Shown piece by piece: positions 23,724 to 35,850 of a stretch of 64,000 nt of DNA (positions are counted from its first letter, which is position 1; the number at the start of each line of letters is the position of its first letter). Source of the stretch: Onthophagus taurus (taxonomy: Eukaryota; Arthropoda; Insecta; Coleoptera; Scarabaeidae); the NCBI RefSeq assembly GCF_036711975.1, contig NC_091972.1, positions 21,953,001-22,017,000 on the forward strand, given 5' to 3'. A program made the translations under genes and the position numbers. The notes beneath the pieces are model-generated. The model was not told the origin of the DNA, ran no database searches, and saw only the letters and a list, made by a program, of their open reading frames with translations.

Positions 23724-25028
23724 CTAGTTTTTTAATAAAGTGCCCTCGGCCCTCGCCTCCCCCTCACAGTCAGTTATCCGCTCCCTCCCTTTCTTCCCTG
23801 TCCTCATGTCCTCATAATTAATACGTCTCTTCGCCAACTCCGCCGTTATCTGGTATTCCCCACAGTTTCTATCCCTCGTTTCGTGTCTGTCATCCTTCCC
23901 CCTGGCTTTGCAGTTTGCACATACCGCCTCTCTCTCCCTATTTCTACAGTTTTTAAACTCGTGGCCCTTTTCTGCACAATGCCCACATACCATTTCCGAT
24001 TTGCAGAAACGTTGGAGATGCCCGAAACCCTGGCATCTGTAGCACCTCTTCACGTCTAAGAAATCGTCAATTTTCAGTGACGACAACCCAATATATACCC
24101 TCCCAAACCTTGTAATCTCCCTTCTCACCCTCCCTGACACTTCCATAACATAATTTACCACTCCCCTTTCCCTTCTGCAAGTTCTGAATAATATTCTGAC
24201 TTAGTTCTTGAAGTCATCCCAACCTATCCCAATCCCTTGCTTCGTGTTTTTACACCACAGCTGCTCCAATAATACCCCCTTGTTCATCTCTCTGTCCACA
24301 TCATAGAGTATCACCTTAGGCCATACCATAGCTGGTTCCCGTATTGTTATATCCTGACCCCGATCTTCTCCCTTACCAATTCAACATCCCTCCCAGAGTC
24401 TCCCTCTATTAATACCCTCTTGTTTTTCAGCTTGGTTACCCTTTTCAACTTCACGTCTTTCCAGGTGTCTTATTTTTCTAGCTTCTTCACCACATCATTC
24501 CTCAATTCCGCGTTATCCACGATATTCTCCTCATCCTTAATGAGATAATATGATGATGTTCTTGTTAGCGCCCTTTCTCTCCCCCACACTTCCTCCAGTA
24601 CCGACCAGGCCCACTTCGTTCCCCGCATCCCTCTTAATAGCTCTAGCGTATCCTTCATACTCTCTATCCCCTGCGTCTTTCCAGATCTCCATCGCTCCTG
24701 GTATCTTTTTCTCGACCCTCTTCTCCATTTCTTCCATCTTCTCATCGAAATTCTTTCTTTCCATTTCTTTCCCATTATCTTCCGCCATCGTCACCACAAC
24801 TCTCGTTGCTGAGGCCTCTACTCTTCTAAAGATATCCATAATTCTTAGGCACACCTCCCTAGGAATATTTCTGTACTGCCCTGAGAGTTCAGCGTCCAGT
24901 TCTTCCCGGAGTTCGTGAATGTAACAGATTTCCCGCATTGCTGTTGTGTCCATGCTCAACTGTTCTTTCTTCGTTTCCCCCTTCCATGTACAATCCATGT
25001 CCATTCCCGATGAAAAAGAAGTTGCCAA
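23724..25028 (-). pseudogene. LINE ORF1 (gag-like protein with CCHC zinc knuckles)
   Basis: Minus strand, start ATG at 25028. The N-terminal piece (25028-24537) is hydrophilic and rich in K/E helices (KMEEMEKRVEKK-like). A frameshift at about 24550 continues it as 24520-24470, and a broken middle part runs to 24161. The best piece, 24161-23724, carries two CX2CX4HX4C knuckles (CYRCQGFGHLQRFC; CGHCAEKGHEFKNC) and a third, looser one (CANCKARGKDDRHETRDRNC). This arrangement belongs to ORF1 of R1/I-group LINEs, which packages element RNA. The plus-strand frames over this region are shadows. At least two frameshifts make it non-functional. Confidence 0.8.
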
Positions 25029-25855
25029 TGCATATTTTTATAAAGCTGGATGCATATGATATGATAGAGTTAATTTAACATGAAACGCCCCGCGAAGAAT
25101 TTCGCTTTAATATTTTACTATCACATTATTAAAACGTTTAAAAACTTTTTTAATGTAATAAATTTATTGAAATAAAAGCAACGTTTTCAATCGATCAGTT
25201 ACGGGGAATTCCGGTGATATTTTTTTCTTTACGTATTTCATCAATATCACAAACCTTTCAAATATATCAAACCTTCTCCCCGCTATTCAAAAAGCTTTTA
25301 ATCCCGCTCGTTAATGGACCAATAGAATTTCCGATATTCACGCTAAGTACGTCCCTTACACCCAACGTTTTTGAATGTTATTTTATTTAGTATCAAAATA
25401 TTCAAAAATATTTTTTGAGTTATAAAGCTATAAGGTCGCATTTAATTTTTATTTTTAGAACCTTAATTTATGCGAACACCCATATTGCTTTAAACAGTCT
25501 CACTTGTTCTATTCGTAGTTATGCACATATGCGCAGAACAGCCAAGTAATGGCTTCTTGAGAAAATGAAATGGGTATTCTTAGTGCGGCTGCAACATTTT
25601 ATTGGCGACTAAAGTGCTGCGAAACGCATTAATGTTAATCGAAGGGAAGCGTCAAAACTAACCGGGAAAACTGCAGGTTCCCAAGTTCCCCAATTTCCCA
25701 GAATAAGACTTACCAAGGAACATTAATCAAACGGTAAATAACTACTCCTCGAAGTTTCCGTTCAGGTGCTATTTCACACAGTTAACTAAAGTTGGTTTGC
25801 AAAAGGTTTATTTAAGTACAGAAGAAGGTAAAATCTCAATAATTTAGCATGTTTT

Positions 25856-25899
<44 letters not shown>

Positions 25900-26198
25900 T
25901 TTGTAAGATACAGTTTCTCATTATGTTATTTCATTTTTATCAACTTAATTTTCTATTTCATAAAGTTATTAAAGGAGCTTTACAAAAATCGTAAAGACTC
26001 GAAATGTAGTGAAAGAAGAATTTTAGTATCTCGAACGGATAGGGTAGCTCCACCCATAACATTTTACGGTTTAAAATAACCAGTATGTTAAAATATGTAG
26101 TAAAATACGAATGCTTATTGAATCTGTTTACATCGAAAGTAATCTTTGTTTGTGTTTAAAAACGATTGAGCCAGAAATCTTTACTTCTGTTATCATTC
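25029..26198. other. AT-rich non-coding spacer
   Basis: No gene recognised. 25500-25760 is slightly GC-richer. A (TA) microsatellite lies inside. Confidence 0.45.
25861..25896. repeat. (TA)18 microsatellite
   Basis: Uninterrupted alternating TA for 36 bp. Confidence 0.95.
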
Positions 26199-26365
26199 TA
26201 CAGGGTGTCACACAAAAAACGCCCCAAGCTGTAACTCTGTCATTTATATTCCGATTTTCATAACCAAGGCATCAAATGAAATGGTTTGATGAATACTATG
26301 ATTTATGCTACAAATAAATTTTTTTCAAGGAAATCTTCAATTTTAAGCAATTATTAACTTTTGTT
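26199..26365 (+). mobile_element. Partial TGTCACA foldback MITE
   Basis: Starts TACAGGGTGTCACACAAAAA, followed by CTGTAACTCTGTCATTTA and ATTCCGATTTTCAT, the same arm as the complete copy at 26907-27161. The opposite end is missing; a further element begins at 26480. Confidence 0.65.
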
Positions 26366-26479
26366 TTTCAAATTGCTGCTTATATTTTTTTTCGCGTCAT
26401 TGGATAGACATTTTTTTCTGAATCCATTGATGTACAATACATCCATTTTAAATGTAATTTTAGCAGAGAAAAGACACTA

Positions 26480-26904
26480 TACAGCGTGTCCCGTATCTTC
26501 CGCATCAGAGCATTATACGGTTGTAGAATACATTATTCTGAAGCGATCTTTCTAATAAAATTTTTTCGAAATGTTTATAATAACCGCACGGGAACTGTTT
26601 AACGACGACCAATAACGGACGACTTTGATTCATCGAAAAAGTTTATTTCTCTTTCCATGACGAATCTATTGGTGAGTACACGTGGGAAACGAGTTACCAT
26701 CGGCGTAGCGAACCGGCCGAGGGTGGCACCGATTACCTGAGTCTGATTTGCGATCTGCTGATTGGACGAAAAACAGTTCCTTAAAACACTTCCCGTGCGG
26801 TTATTATAAACATTTCGAAAAAATTTTATTAGAAAGATCGCTTCAGAATAATGTATCCTACAACCGTATAATGCTCTGATGCGGAAGATACGGGACACGC
26901 TGTA
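26480..26904. mobile_element. Foldback MITE with TACAGCGTGTCCCG ends
   Basis: The left arm 26480-26600 (TACAGCGTGTCCCGTATCTT...) is repeated inverted at 26780-26904 with very few differences. The unique core 26605-26775 is GC-richer. The minus frame 26599-26919 is formed by this palindrome and is not a gene. Confidence 0.8.
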
Positions 26905-26906
26905 TA

Positions 26907-27161
26907 TACAGGTTGTCACATTAGAATGCCGCAGGCTGTAACTCTGTCATTTACCTTCCGATTTTCATGAACGAGGTATTAAATGAAAAGGTTTGATGAA
27001 TACTACGATTCATACTACAAATAAACTTTTTCCAATGCCATCTTCAATTTCTAGCGATTATCAACTTTTGATTTTCGTTGGAAAAATTTATTTGTAACAT
27101 GAAAATCGGAATGTAAATAATAGAGTTACAGTTTGGGGCGTTTTTTGTGTGACAACCTGTA
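26907..27161. mobile_element. Complete TGTCACA foldback MITE
   Basis: 255 bp, starting TACAGGTTGTCACA and ending TGTGACAACCTGTA, with long inverted arms (CTGTAACTCTGTCATTTA mirrored near 27110). It begins two bases after the previous MITE ends. The partial copies at 22890 and 26199 belong to the same family. Confidence 0.8.
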
Positions 27162-27526
27162 TTTTATTTATTTAATGTTGAAACAATTTTTTGCAATAAT
27201 TTTACTTACGCAGATAATTCAGAGTTGAGGATTCAACAAAATTGGTAATTCGATATTAAAATATATATAAAGGTTGAATATCTGTAACGATTTTTTAAAC
27301 AAACGCATTTCATTATAAAATATATCTGCGCAACGATTTATTGTATTGGTGAAATATTTACAAATCGTTGGGTTTTTATAAAATTATTTCAATTTTTTAT
27401 TATTCTGCTCACCGTACAAATAGATGGATTCAGCACCATTACATTTTTGAATAATATTTTATATTGATAAATAAAAAAATCTATTTTGGGTTAACATCGT
27501 AACATTTCCTGCAGAGTTCTTTACAT
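27162..27526. other. AT-rich spacer, nothing recognised
   Basis: No features beyond low complexity. Confidence 0.5.
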
Positions 27527-27653
27527 TATACACTGCGTATGTACATAAAGTAAGGAATCAATTCGACAAAATTCGGGGGATATTCTTCCAGCAAAAAAGC
27601 TTCCATCTATTTTATATTTTTTAACGCGCATTTTTTGTGATAAATTTGAAATG

Positions 27654-28451
27654 TACAGGTGTCCCTAAATTGATATACGATCCCTATGTTGACATTTTTA
27701 AATAGATACCCTCATTTTTTGTTGCATTTATGGATTTTACGTAAAATTCCTAGTATTTTTCATCCCTATTATCATTCCTATGTCGATATTCAGCTGTCTT
27801 CGAAAAAATGATAGTTAAAAAGTAGCTTTAACTATTTCATTTCAGAGAAAAAGTAACATGGTTTTATATTAACATAGTCTACATAATTAAATGCTGGAAC
27901 TGAACCCCTTCTTGTGCCTGCCAGTATCCCAAACCATTGATAAATTCATGCTGGACCCTAATAATTGTTTCATTACTAAGTAGTCGAGCGACTCGTGTTT
28001 AGTTTTGTAGATCCGGGTATCTTAGTGCCAATTGATCCACGGCTTCCAATCCATCTTTACGAAATGCTTCTTCATCGAGATATTGCCTAATCTGAGTTGT
28101 ATAATGGTGGTGCAAAATCTTGCATGAACCATAAATTTTCGTAATGTAATTTCGTGTCATTGGCACTGGTTAATGTATTTCTTAAATTGGGGATTAGACA
28201 TAGTTGTAAGAAATTAAGATGTATCTTCGAAAAAGTGTACCAGATGGACCTTATCTAGGATTTTCTTTTGCCCAATACCGACAATTAGTCTATTAAACGC
28301 CATTTTTTCGAAGACACCTGAAATTCGACATAGGTATCAGTGCTACATGAAAAATACTCCGAATTTTTTGTAGAATCCATAAATGCGACAAAAAATGGGG
28401 CTTCCTATTTAAAAATGTCCACTTATAGTATCTCACTTTTGGGACATCTTG
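27654..28451. mobile_element. Inner mariner-like element
   Basis: Inverted arms: TGTCCCTAAATTGATATACG near 27660 against the mirror near 28440, and TTTTTAAATAG...TTGCATTTATGGATT near 27700-27740 against 28375-28420. It carries a transposase relic in its centre. Confidence 0.6.
27900..28190 (-). pseudogene. Mariner-like (DUF4817-type) transposase C-terminal relic
   Basis: Minus strand: LWFMQDFAPPLYNS near 28140 corresponds to the F.QDGAPPHY box with the second catalytic aspartate, and RWIGSRGSIG near 28040 to the RWIGRGGPI box that precedes the SPDLTPLDFFLWG motif. Frame breaks follow each box. It is the same transposase family as the relic at 54880. Confidence 0.6.
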
Positions 28452-28468
28452 AGTATTTCAAATTTATC

Positions 28469-28507
28469 CTTTCAAAGAAAAGACTTGGTTACTCTTTTCT
28501 TTGAAAG
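28469..28507. other. Perfect 14-bp hairpin
   Basis: CTTTCAAAGAAAAG at 28469-28482 is exactly mirrored by CTTTTCTTTGAAAG at 28494-28507 with an 11-base loop. It lies between the right end of the inner mariner-like element and the right end of the outer one. No poly-T follows to suggest a terminator. Confidence 0.7.
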
Positions 28508-28639
28508 AATACCTCCTGAATTTTTATCGAACATATCTATATAACACATCTTACTTTATGTACACAGTGTATAATACTCTTATAATATGAGAGAGAGAAA
28601 GTTTAAGGATTCTAAAATCACAGTTACTTCAATCTATTT

Positions 28640-29640
28640 ATTTGTATCATTATAATCATCACCAATCCAGTAGGTTTAAAATACTAAACATTTTAAATTT
28701 TACGTACTTAAGAACAAAATGATTTTTATCTCAAGAATTATAACCAATCAATGGAAATGGTAGTAATAAAATTTGTTCATAATACATCACAAAAACATAA
28801 TCCATAAACAATTTTCTTCCAATTATTTTGAATTTTTAGATTTAAGCTATAAAATCTTAAAATGTCGAAATTGGCGATTCTAGACAGTTTTTTTTATTAA
28901 AACTCGAAAATTAAAAATACAAGAGAAATGTATTAAGACTGGAAATTATTTGTAAAGAAACCGCAAAACGTTATTTGCTAGTGATTATATCTTAAGTATG
29001 ATCATTACCAACCTGGCGGATTTAAATCATTAAAAATGGAAGATTGGCGGATAATGGGTTAAAATTCCAAGTATTTCAAGTTTTACATATTTAATAACAA
29101 AATGACTTTTATCCCAAGATGTATAAACAATAAACGATAATGGTGTGCATAATATAAACAATTTTCTCTAAATTAATAAATAATCTCTAAAAATCATTTT
29201 TAGATATTATGGATGACATTGACGATATTAAAATATTATGGCACAGAATTGTTTGTAAAAAGTCAGTAAAATATTAGTCACAAAGTGATTATATATAGCG
29301 GATTTAAAATCTCAATCATTTTATTTTTACGCATCTAAAAAAAAATGATCAAGAATTAAAAACAATGGATGGAAATGGTAATATTCTATATTGTATTATA
29401 TTATAAAATTTGTTCATAATGAGCCACAAAAACATAATCCATAAACGATTTAATTCCAACTATTTCATGTTTATAGTTAAAATCTTTGGATAAAATTGCT
29501 TGTCTGAATACGAAAACAGGAAGTGCTGGCATAAAATATCTTGAATGAAAGTTGTTTGAATTGAAGAGAGAAAACATCATCCACAAGAGATTATCATCCA
29601 ACTATGACTATTACCAAATTTGTAGAAATAAATTCCCAAA
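28640..29640. repeat. Degenerate tandem repeats of about 250-380 bp
   Basis: Three related blocks share AAAATGAYTTTTATCYCAAG or a variant and an AACAATSRATGGAAATGG-like segment, at about 28715, 29095 and 29340. CACAAAAACATAATCCATAA occurs at 28790 and again at 29425. Confidence 0.5.
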
Positions 29641-30544
29641 CATTTTAAATTGCCAGTTATGCAATTTAATTGAAATTTCGTGTATTTTTTTAATATAAGT
29701 TTATATGAAAAAGATCGATATGTATTCATGTTAAGTGCCACTTCCTGTTGACGGTTTGATCCACAAGTTTATACAGTTTTACGATTATAGCGTAATAGTC
29801 AGATTTCATCACCGCAGCTAATTGCGTTTTAAACAGTGTTTACATCGTGTTTACATAGCACTTTAATTAGAGAACTATGTCAAGAAGATCAGAAGCAAAT
29901 TTTAATAATTTACTTTTCAGAAGTTTTGTGTTTCTAGTGTGCCATGCACCACACAAAGTGTGTCATGTAAAATTGTTTTAATAAATGATTTATTATATAA
30001 TTTACAAAAAATAACAAATTAAAAAATATGTTAATACATGTTGATGTAGTAGAAAATATTGTATAAATATTTATTTTATAAATACAAATATTGTACATGA
30101 TAAAATAAATAATAATAAATAAAACCATCATCGTACAATAATTGGTGACTCCGACAGAAACACTGACACGTTGAGAATTGTTTTTCAAGAATTTTTCAAT
30201 TCGACACAAATCAGCCCAAACCAAAGGAAAAAACTCCATTTTATGTGAAGTTTACCAATCAACAATCCCGATAATGAAGCTCACCAATCAATAGGCCCAA
30301 CACTCAAGTGTCAAACCAATCAGCAACTCAAACCACCAAATTTCAGTGTGTCATGTACGTTATGTTAACATGGTACGTTATGTAAAGGATTTCTCTATAC
30401 AGGACTCATCATATGTAACCCCTCCTGTCTAATTTGAAAACATATATGCTGAATATATCGTCATGAGCTGAAACTCGTTAATTTTTGTTTTTTGTTAACC
30501 CAAATAATTTAGTATAAAAAATTATTTATTTTCGCTTACCTTTA
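29641..30544. other. AT-rich spacer, nothing recognised
   Basis: GTGTGTCATGTA occurs at 29957 and 30346 in the same orientation. This may mark a small repeat. No gene seen. Confidence 0.4.
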
Positions 30545-30611
30545 GTAACACTTCGAACCAGTTTCTGAAGAAGGTTGCAACATGGCAAAACCCGAAAGTT
30601 TCTAGTGTTAC
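30545..30611 (+). ncRNA. Hammerhead-like motif of Penelope-like type
   Basis: GTAACACT (30545-30552) and AGTGTTAC (30604-30611) form a perfect 8-bp outer stem. Inside are CTGAAGA (30565-30571), then GGTTGC-AACATG-GCAAAACC (a stem II that would be a perfect 6-bp GGTTGC/GCAACC but for two extra A), then GAAA (30594-30597) and GTT. This is the hammerhead core order. The downstream CTAGTGTTACTTCTAGTTTT sequence also occurs near 58390 and is typical of one insect Penelope-like terminal repeat. The two extra bases in stem II suggest decay. Confidence 0.55.
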
Positions 30612-30770
30612 TTCTAGTTTTAGTTCTAATTTTAGTTCAATTAACTCCGGCCGTGAAAGCCTTCGTACTTATACTTAATTGATGTTAATTAGTAAATGGG
30701 TTTTATTTCAATTTATAAGGGAGATTACAAATTATAATTTGATACAAAATTCTTTTCTTACCTTCAATAA

Positions 30771-32749
30771 ATAAGGTAGGAGAACGTCGTCAGGGTTGGC
30801 CACACTTTTAACTTTTACCTATAACATCCGTGTAAAGAACAATTCGGTTAATCCTTGTTCATTGTTAGAAAAATTCGAAAAAAAAGAGAACTTTTTCGAG
30901 TTATTACGAAATTGATTGTGCGAAAAATAAAAAATTAACGAGCATTCTAAAAAAACTAAAAATGCTGTCAAAGTTGGCCCTTGTTGTCTAGATTGGCCCA
31001 CCGCTGCAAATCAACTAAACATACACTGTAATTATTGGAAATACCCTGGAGAAATTAATTAAATGAAGTAAAAAACCAAATTGCTTTTTTCGTTTTATTG
31101 AATCAAAGTTTATAATATAATGTTCTAGAAAAACGTCATATCATTCCGATTAACAATTTTGACAAATTAAGTTTTTGATCACTTTAGCGTACTGCAAATG
31201 AGCGTTTTTGCAATAGAGTTGCTGCTGGTCAGCCAAAGAGGCATCGCTTCCAAACAGATAACTGCATTTTCTTGGAAGAGGAACCTCGTTTTGCTGTTTT
31301 TTTTCAGTCAGAGTTGGAGCTGTTGGTCTTTTGACGCACTTCGAAATGCTTCGCTGTTGTTGCTTTTACTGCCATATGGAGATGCTCTCTGACGAAGTTA
31401 AAACTCCACTCATGGTAGCCTGTAGAGGTCCGACTGATGAAAAAATAGAAGAAGTACTCGACTGACGAGATGTGAATGGCGAAGGTTCAGTGCATCTCTC
31501 GACTTCTTGATGCACACCAACTTCGGGAACATCCGAAACAATTGTCCGTCGTTGTAATTCCTGGTCGGAGACTTTGGTCTCTATTAAAGCTTGATAATTT
31601 TGATTTTGTTTTCTCTTTATTCCAGTAGTGCACACAAAAAAACAATCATAACAAACGTCTACTGCTTTAAAAGATCGAATTTCACTTTCTTAAAGATTCG
31701 TATCATTAAAAAATAACGCACCGGTGGTATTTCCTTGAAAAAAAGTGGACTACATAAATAGTCCAACCTTGACGACAAACACCAAGACCACATCGTATTA
31801 AACCACTACTAAACAGGTTCAGGCGAACATGGCGCTCGCTTGGCAGCCCTTTTGGCAAGCCTATCAGCGCGCTTGTTACCTGAACAAATCGAATGTACTT
31901 TTGTCCATTGAAGTATAACACAGTCCTGCACTGCGGCCTTCTCCAATATCAGATGACAACACATAACAAGTCCTAAGGTAATTGTTATTCTACTCAGGGC
32001 TAAAATAGCTTGTCTACTGTCAGTGTAATTTGTGAAAGTCTTACCTACCAAGTTGAATCTGACAATAACGTCAGCGACAAGTTGTATGGCGTTTAATTCC
32101 GCCTGTATGACAGTGGTACTTTTACCTACAGGTTCAGATACGTGGAGATCGTACGAGAAGACTCTGGCTCCAGCTCTTCCCGTCTACTTGAACCATCAGT
32201 GTAGATTTTAAGGCTGTTTTTTACCTCTACTTCTGTGGGACTTGGGTGGGTGAGATATTTCTTCGTAAAAATGTGTTGTATAGGTGTGAAGTCCGTTTGA
32301 CATTCCAGAATTGAGTAGTCCACCATTTCATTCCAGAGAATGGCATTTTTACTATATCTCTCACCCATTACGATTGCTGCTGCCCGCAGTCGAATCATGG
32401 TCACCAGTGCCAGCTCTGGAATGAACAAATGAAGTGGCGTTAGGTTCAACATGTTTTCCATGGCTGCAGTGGGAATAGTCCGCAACGCACCTGTAACATA
32501 TAAACAAACACTTATATGATTACCTTGCCGATTGCATGTTTTTGCTTCAAGACATGATGCCGTACTTACTAACACAAGAAAACTTTTTTGTTTTTCCAAA
32601 ACTACCTAATGCCTAACACGTTTAACTTTTATTAACATTATCAACAAATATTGTACTACGTTTGACCGTAGGTGGGGTCGATGGTAAGATTTGAAAAATC
32701 GGAATGGACCTACCTAGAGAACGTGCCAACCTTAACGACTCTCCCTTAT
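30771..32749. mobile_element. TIR DNA element carrying a LINE relic
   Basis: The left end ATAAGGTAGGAGAACGTCGT (then CAGGGTTGGC) resembles the right end read in reverse, ATAAGGGAGAGTCGTTAAGG (then TTGGC), with a small gap. GTTGGCC motifs recur near the left end (30795, 30972, 30992). The minus frame 31366-31635 may be internal sequence but has no recognised domain. A pogo-like origin is a guess. Confidence 0.45.
31808..32540 (-). pseudogene. LINE ORF2 C-terminal relic with RNase H domain
   Basis: Minus strand. The piece starting near 32520 has TGALRTIPTAAMENMLNLTP, the post-RT signature of RNase H-bearing LINEs, followed by NSLKIYTDGSS, the first RNase H strand with its catalytic aspartate. 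After a frame break at about 32125, AELNAIQLVADV carries the glutamate, TNYTDSRQAILALS the second aspartate, and NKRADRLAKRAA the last (N/H..AD.LA) box. All four acidic positions can be recognised, but the frame is broken and the RT is missing. Confidence 0.75.
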
Positions 32750-35700
32750 ATTACACACAGGTAGACTTTATTTATTTTAATGAATCGAAAATCAACCCAT
32801 ATAAAAAATAAAATAGCTAATGTATTTAAATGATTTAAGAAGCAATTCTTTTATCAAAATAAAGAGGATATTTAAAGTTTTAATTGCACTATAACACATT
32901 TTTGGATTCTCATATACCTATACGATTTAGACGATTTATTAAAGTTGGTTGACAAATTAATATACACATCATGGATATTTCAGCGTAATCTTTAAAAAAA
33001 TGTGTCTGTTTAATTTATGTTAATTAGTAAGTGAATTAATGTCGATTTAAAAAGAAAATTTCAAACTTTAGTTTTGAGAAAAATTAAGAGACACCTATTT
33101 TTCGAATTTGCTGCTTAAATAGTTTTCACCCGTAGAATAACTTAAACGACATAAAAAAATAGAAATAAAATTATGAAAAACTGTGTATCCACTATGAACA
33201 ACTAACTGCATTACCGACTTTTGTTCATTACGAGGTCGTCAGCTGTGGTGGTTTTATTGTTTCTGTGGCAAAATTTAAAATGAAAAAGGAATTACACTAG
33301 TATGAATAGCGGGTTTTAATAACTTCACCCTTGCCCCGTGCTCGTTCTTCCGTTCTCGCAGTCCTTCCTTTACCACCAACACTTTGCCCTTCATTATACC
33401 TCTTTCTCGGTCTTCCATCTAATAAATTCCGAGAGAAAGAGAAGAGACAGATCACTCCTTTCCCTTCGCCTCAGTATCGTAAGATCTTGGAATACCGACG
33501 TTGCAGCCACTCACCGTCGTTACAGATGAATTATGAAGAGCTAATATAAATTATTTGAAACGCCAATGCTGTAAACTGAGAATATTTTGCGTATAATGAG
33601 AGACGACCTCGCCTTTTGAATACCAGGTACGTTTTAACATAACCGTCGAGGACTATAGCTTGAGTATTAATATCCACATATCTTTCTCTACGGGAGCTAA
33701 AACTGCATAAGGATGCTTATTTGATATCATAAATTTTCGAGGTGACAAATTTTACTTTAGAGGTACTAAGTAGTTGCCATGTGGGTGTTGGATCACACAT
33801 ACAAAAAGTTCTTTCAAACCGATTTTTCATTAAGACGTTTAACACACGCTTTAGTCGTTATAGTGATTAAAACTAGGTTACGATTCTATTAACTACTGGC
33901 GGCAACGTTTTTACACCTCTTAGCTTGTATAACAAGTGAGATTCCTTCTGCCAGGGCTCCGTTTTAATTAATTTCTGAAGCGATATAAACAACGATAACA
34001 GGAAAAGCGGGCTGGCCTAACTGCTCCGGTTCGTGGTATGCTCGGCTAGGGGGCGATCTACGGCAATTTACGACGCGTCCCGTTTAATTATTTCGAAATA
34101 ACCTGTTACATTTTTCATTTTCCACGCGCATTTTATGATAAATCGCACCGGAAATTGTTTCAGGCCCGAGTACGCTTAATGTTACGAGGAGTATTATTAT
34201 GGGTAAGCGCACGTTGATTGCAACTCGTGCTGATAATAATCGGTGTTGAAAAATTAAAATGTTACTCTCACTATATCAATTAAGAGTATCGTTAAAACAG
34301 AATAAAAACCGGTTAAAACGTTTAAATTTACCGATTAGGTTAAAGATGTTTTTTTTTATGTTCTTCGAAATCGATGATTTGATCATTTGATTTGGTTGAT
34401 ATAGAAGCTCGGAATTTTGGAAAACCAAAACAGGATCGACTCGTCGAAAAGTTCACAGCTTTCAGCAACCAGTCAATATTTATAGCCGGACAGAACACGA
34501 GAGCGGTAAAACTTGAACAATCGTGCGGGTCGAAAATGTATGCTAAAAACACGATGATACAAGCAAATTTTACCGCAGTACAATTTCGACGCATTGTCGT
34601 GCTGATAAAGCGCGTATACATGTCGCCGAAGCCTCCGCTTCTGTGCGGGGCTTCATGTTGTGTGTTGTGGGGCGGCTGTACTGAATAGCTGCCGCCATTG
34701 TGCCGACCACCCCCCCCGAAATGTTAAATTATCGCCCTGGCACTCTTCCACGGCTAATTTATAATCCACAAATGTCTCATATCAATTAATTAGGATAATA
34801 TATGTAAATGCATATGCTAATTTTCAATAGTGCGATGGAATTATTATTTCCTTGTTGCGCCAATTGCCATGTTTAAACGAACCCGCGCCACTACACTAAT
34901 TTATGGGGAATGGGGGACCTAGTAATCCCAAAAGTGTTAATGAACCCTGTCTCGCATTCAATTCCCGCAGTCATCATTCGGTATTGATTTTGAAAAAGCA
35001 ACGGACAATTTTATGTCAATTATATAAAAAATTTCCAATTATTTACGTCTTGTTATCTTGTAAGCAGATCACGTACATTACTTATGTAAATTTCTCTCAC
35101 CAACCACAACCAATTTCTTTTTATTTTACAATTATCTCATCCAAAATTATAGTTATTAAAACCCTTCCCAAATACCGTTCACACATAATCAGGGATAATT
35201 ATTTCAGGTAGACAGGTGAAATAGGTAATCATGCACTTTAATATAACTCGATACCTAATATAGTATATATATATTTAAGGTAATAAATTGCAATAAAATA
35301 AAAAATTTATAAACGTTTAATTTAATTTAGTTAATGACGAAACTGATGTAATCCTTGAAAGATTTATCAAACGGTTGAGGCTTGTTATGAAAAAAAACAA
35401 TTCAGCGATTTTGTTTATAAGGTTGTTTATTAAGCGGGGTCGTGATGACACTGGTGGATATTGGTCGGATAAAACTCGGATTAAAATGGTTCAAAGTCAA
35501 TACCTCGAAATATAACATGAGCTTTTTTAAATTCGGTACTGTAACAGCTGCACAGGAGCTTGAAATTTGGTGATTTTATTATATCTATATATTGCTACTC
35601 TATCATTTTCTTTTGCATTTAGTATCACCGCATTGATAGGTCAAAACTTAATGCTGCAATATATTTAAGACGAGGAGCGGAAGACATTAACATTTTAAGC

Positions 35701-35849
35701 CGAACAACAAACAAATAAAGAACGTAGTGTAACCAATGTAGCTGTGAAGAAATATAAACGACGATAATGATGTAGACACGGAGGATGACATGGAGAGTGA
35801 TATAGAGGTGGTTTCGCAATTTGTGTATCTTAAAATAGAATTGGTGAAG
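32750..35849. other. Mixed non-coding DNA; 33840-34920 GC-richer
   Basis: No gene is recognised. 33840-34920 has balanced composition and TAAT-type cores, and may be regulatory. The overlapping frames at 34340-34688 are open on both strands and carry no domain. 34640-34720 is strikingly GC-rich with a C8 run. Confidence 0.4.
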
Positions 35850-35850
35850 G

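Larger units (their letters stand above)
27527..28573. mobile_element. Outer TIR element (TATACACTG ends)
   Basis: The left end TATACACTGCG...TGTACATAAAGTAAG (27527-27554) mirrors the right end CTTACTTTATGTACACAGTGTATA (28550-28573). The body is largely filled by a second inverted-repeat element, so the outer one was a small non-autonomous transposon later invaded. Confidence 0.65.

Noticed and set aside
23155..23821. Ser/Pro-rich plus-strand frames
   Set aside because: They are antisense to the gag-bearing LINE on the minus strand, whose motifs are clear.
34340..34688. Overlapping 93- and 98-residue frames
   Set aside because: They are mirror frames of each other with no recognised motif or splice context.
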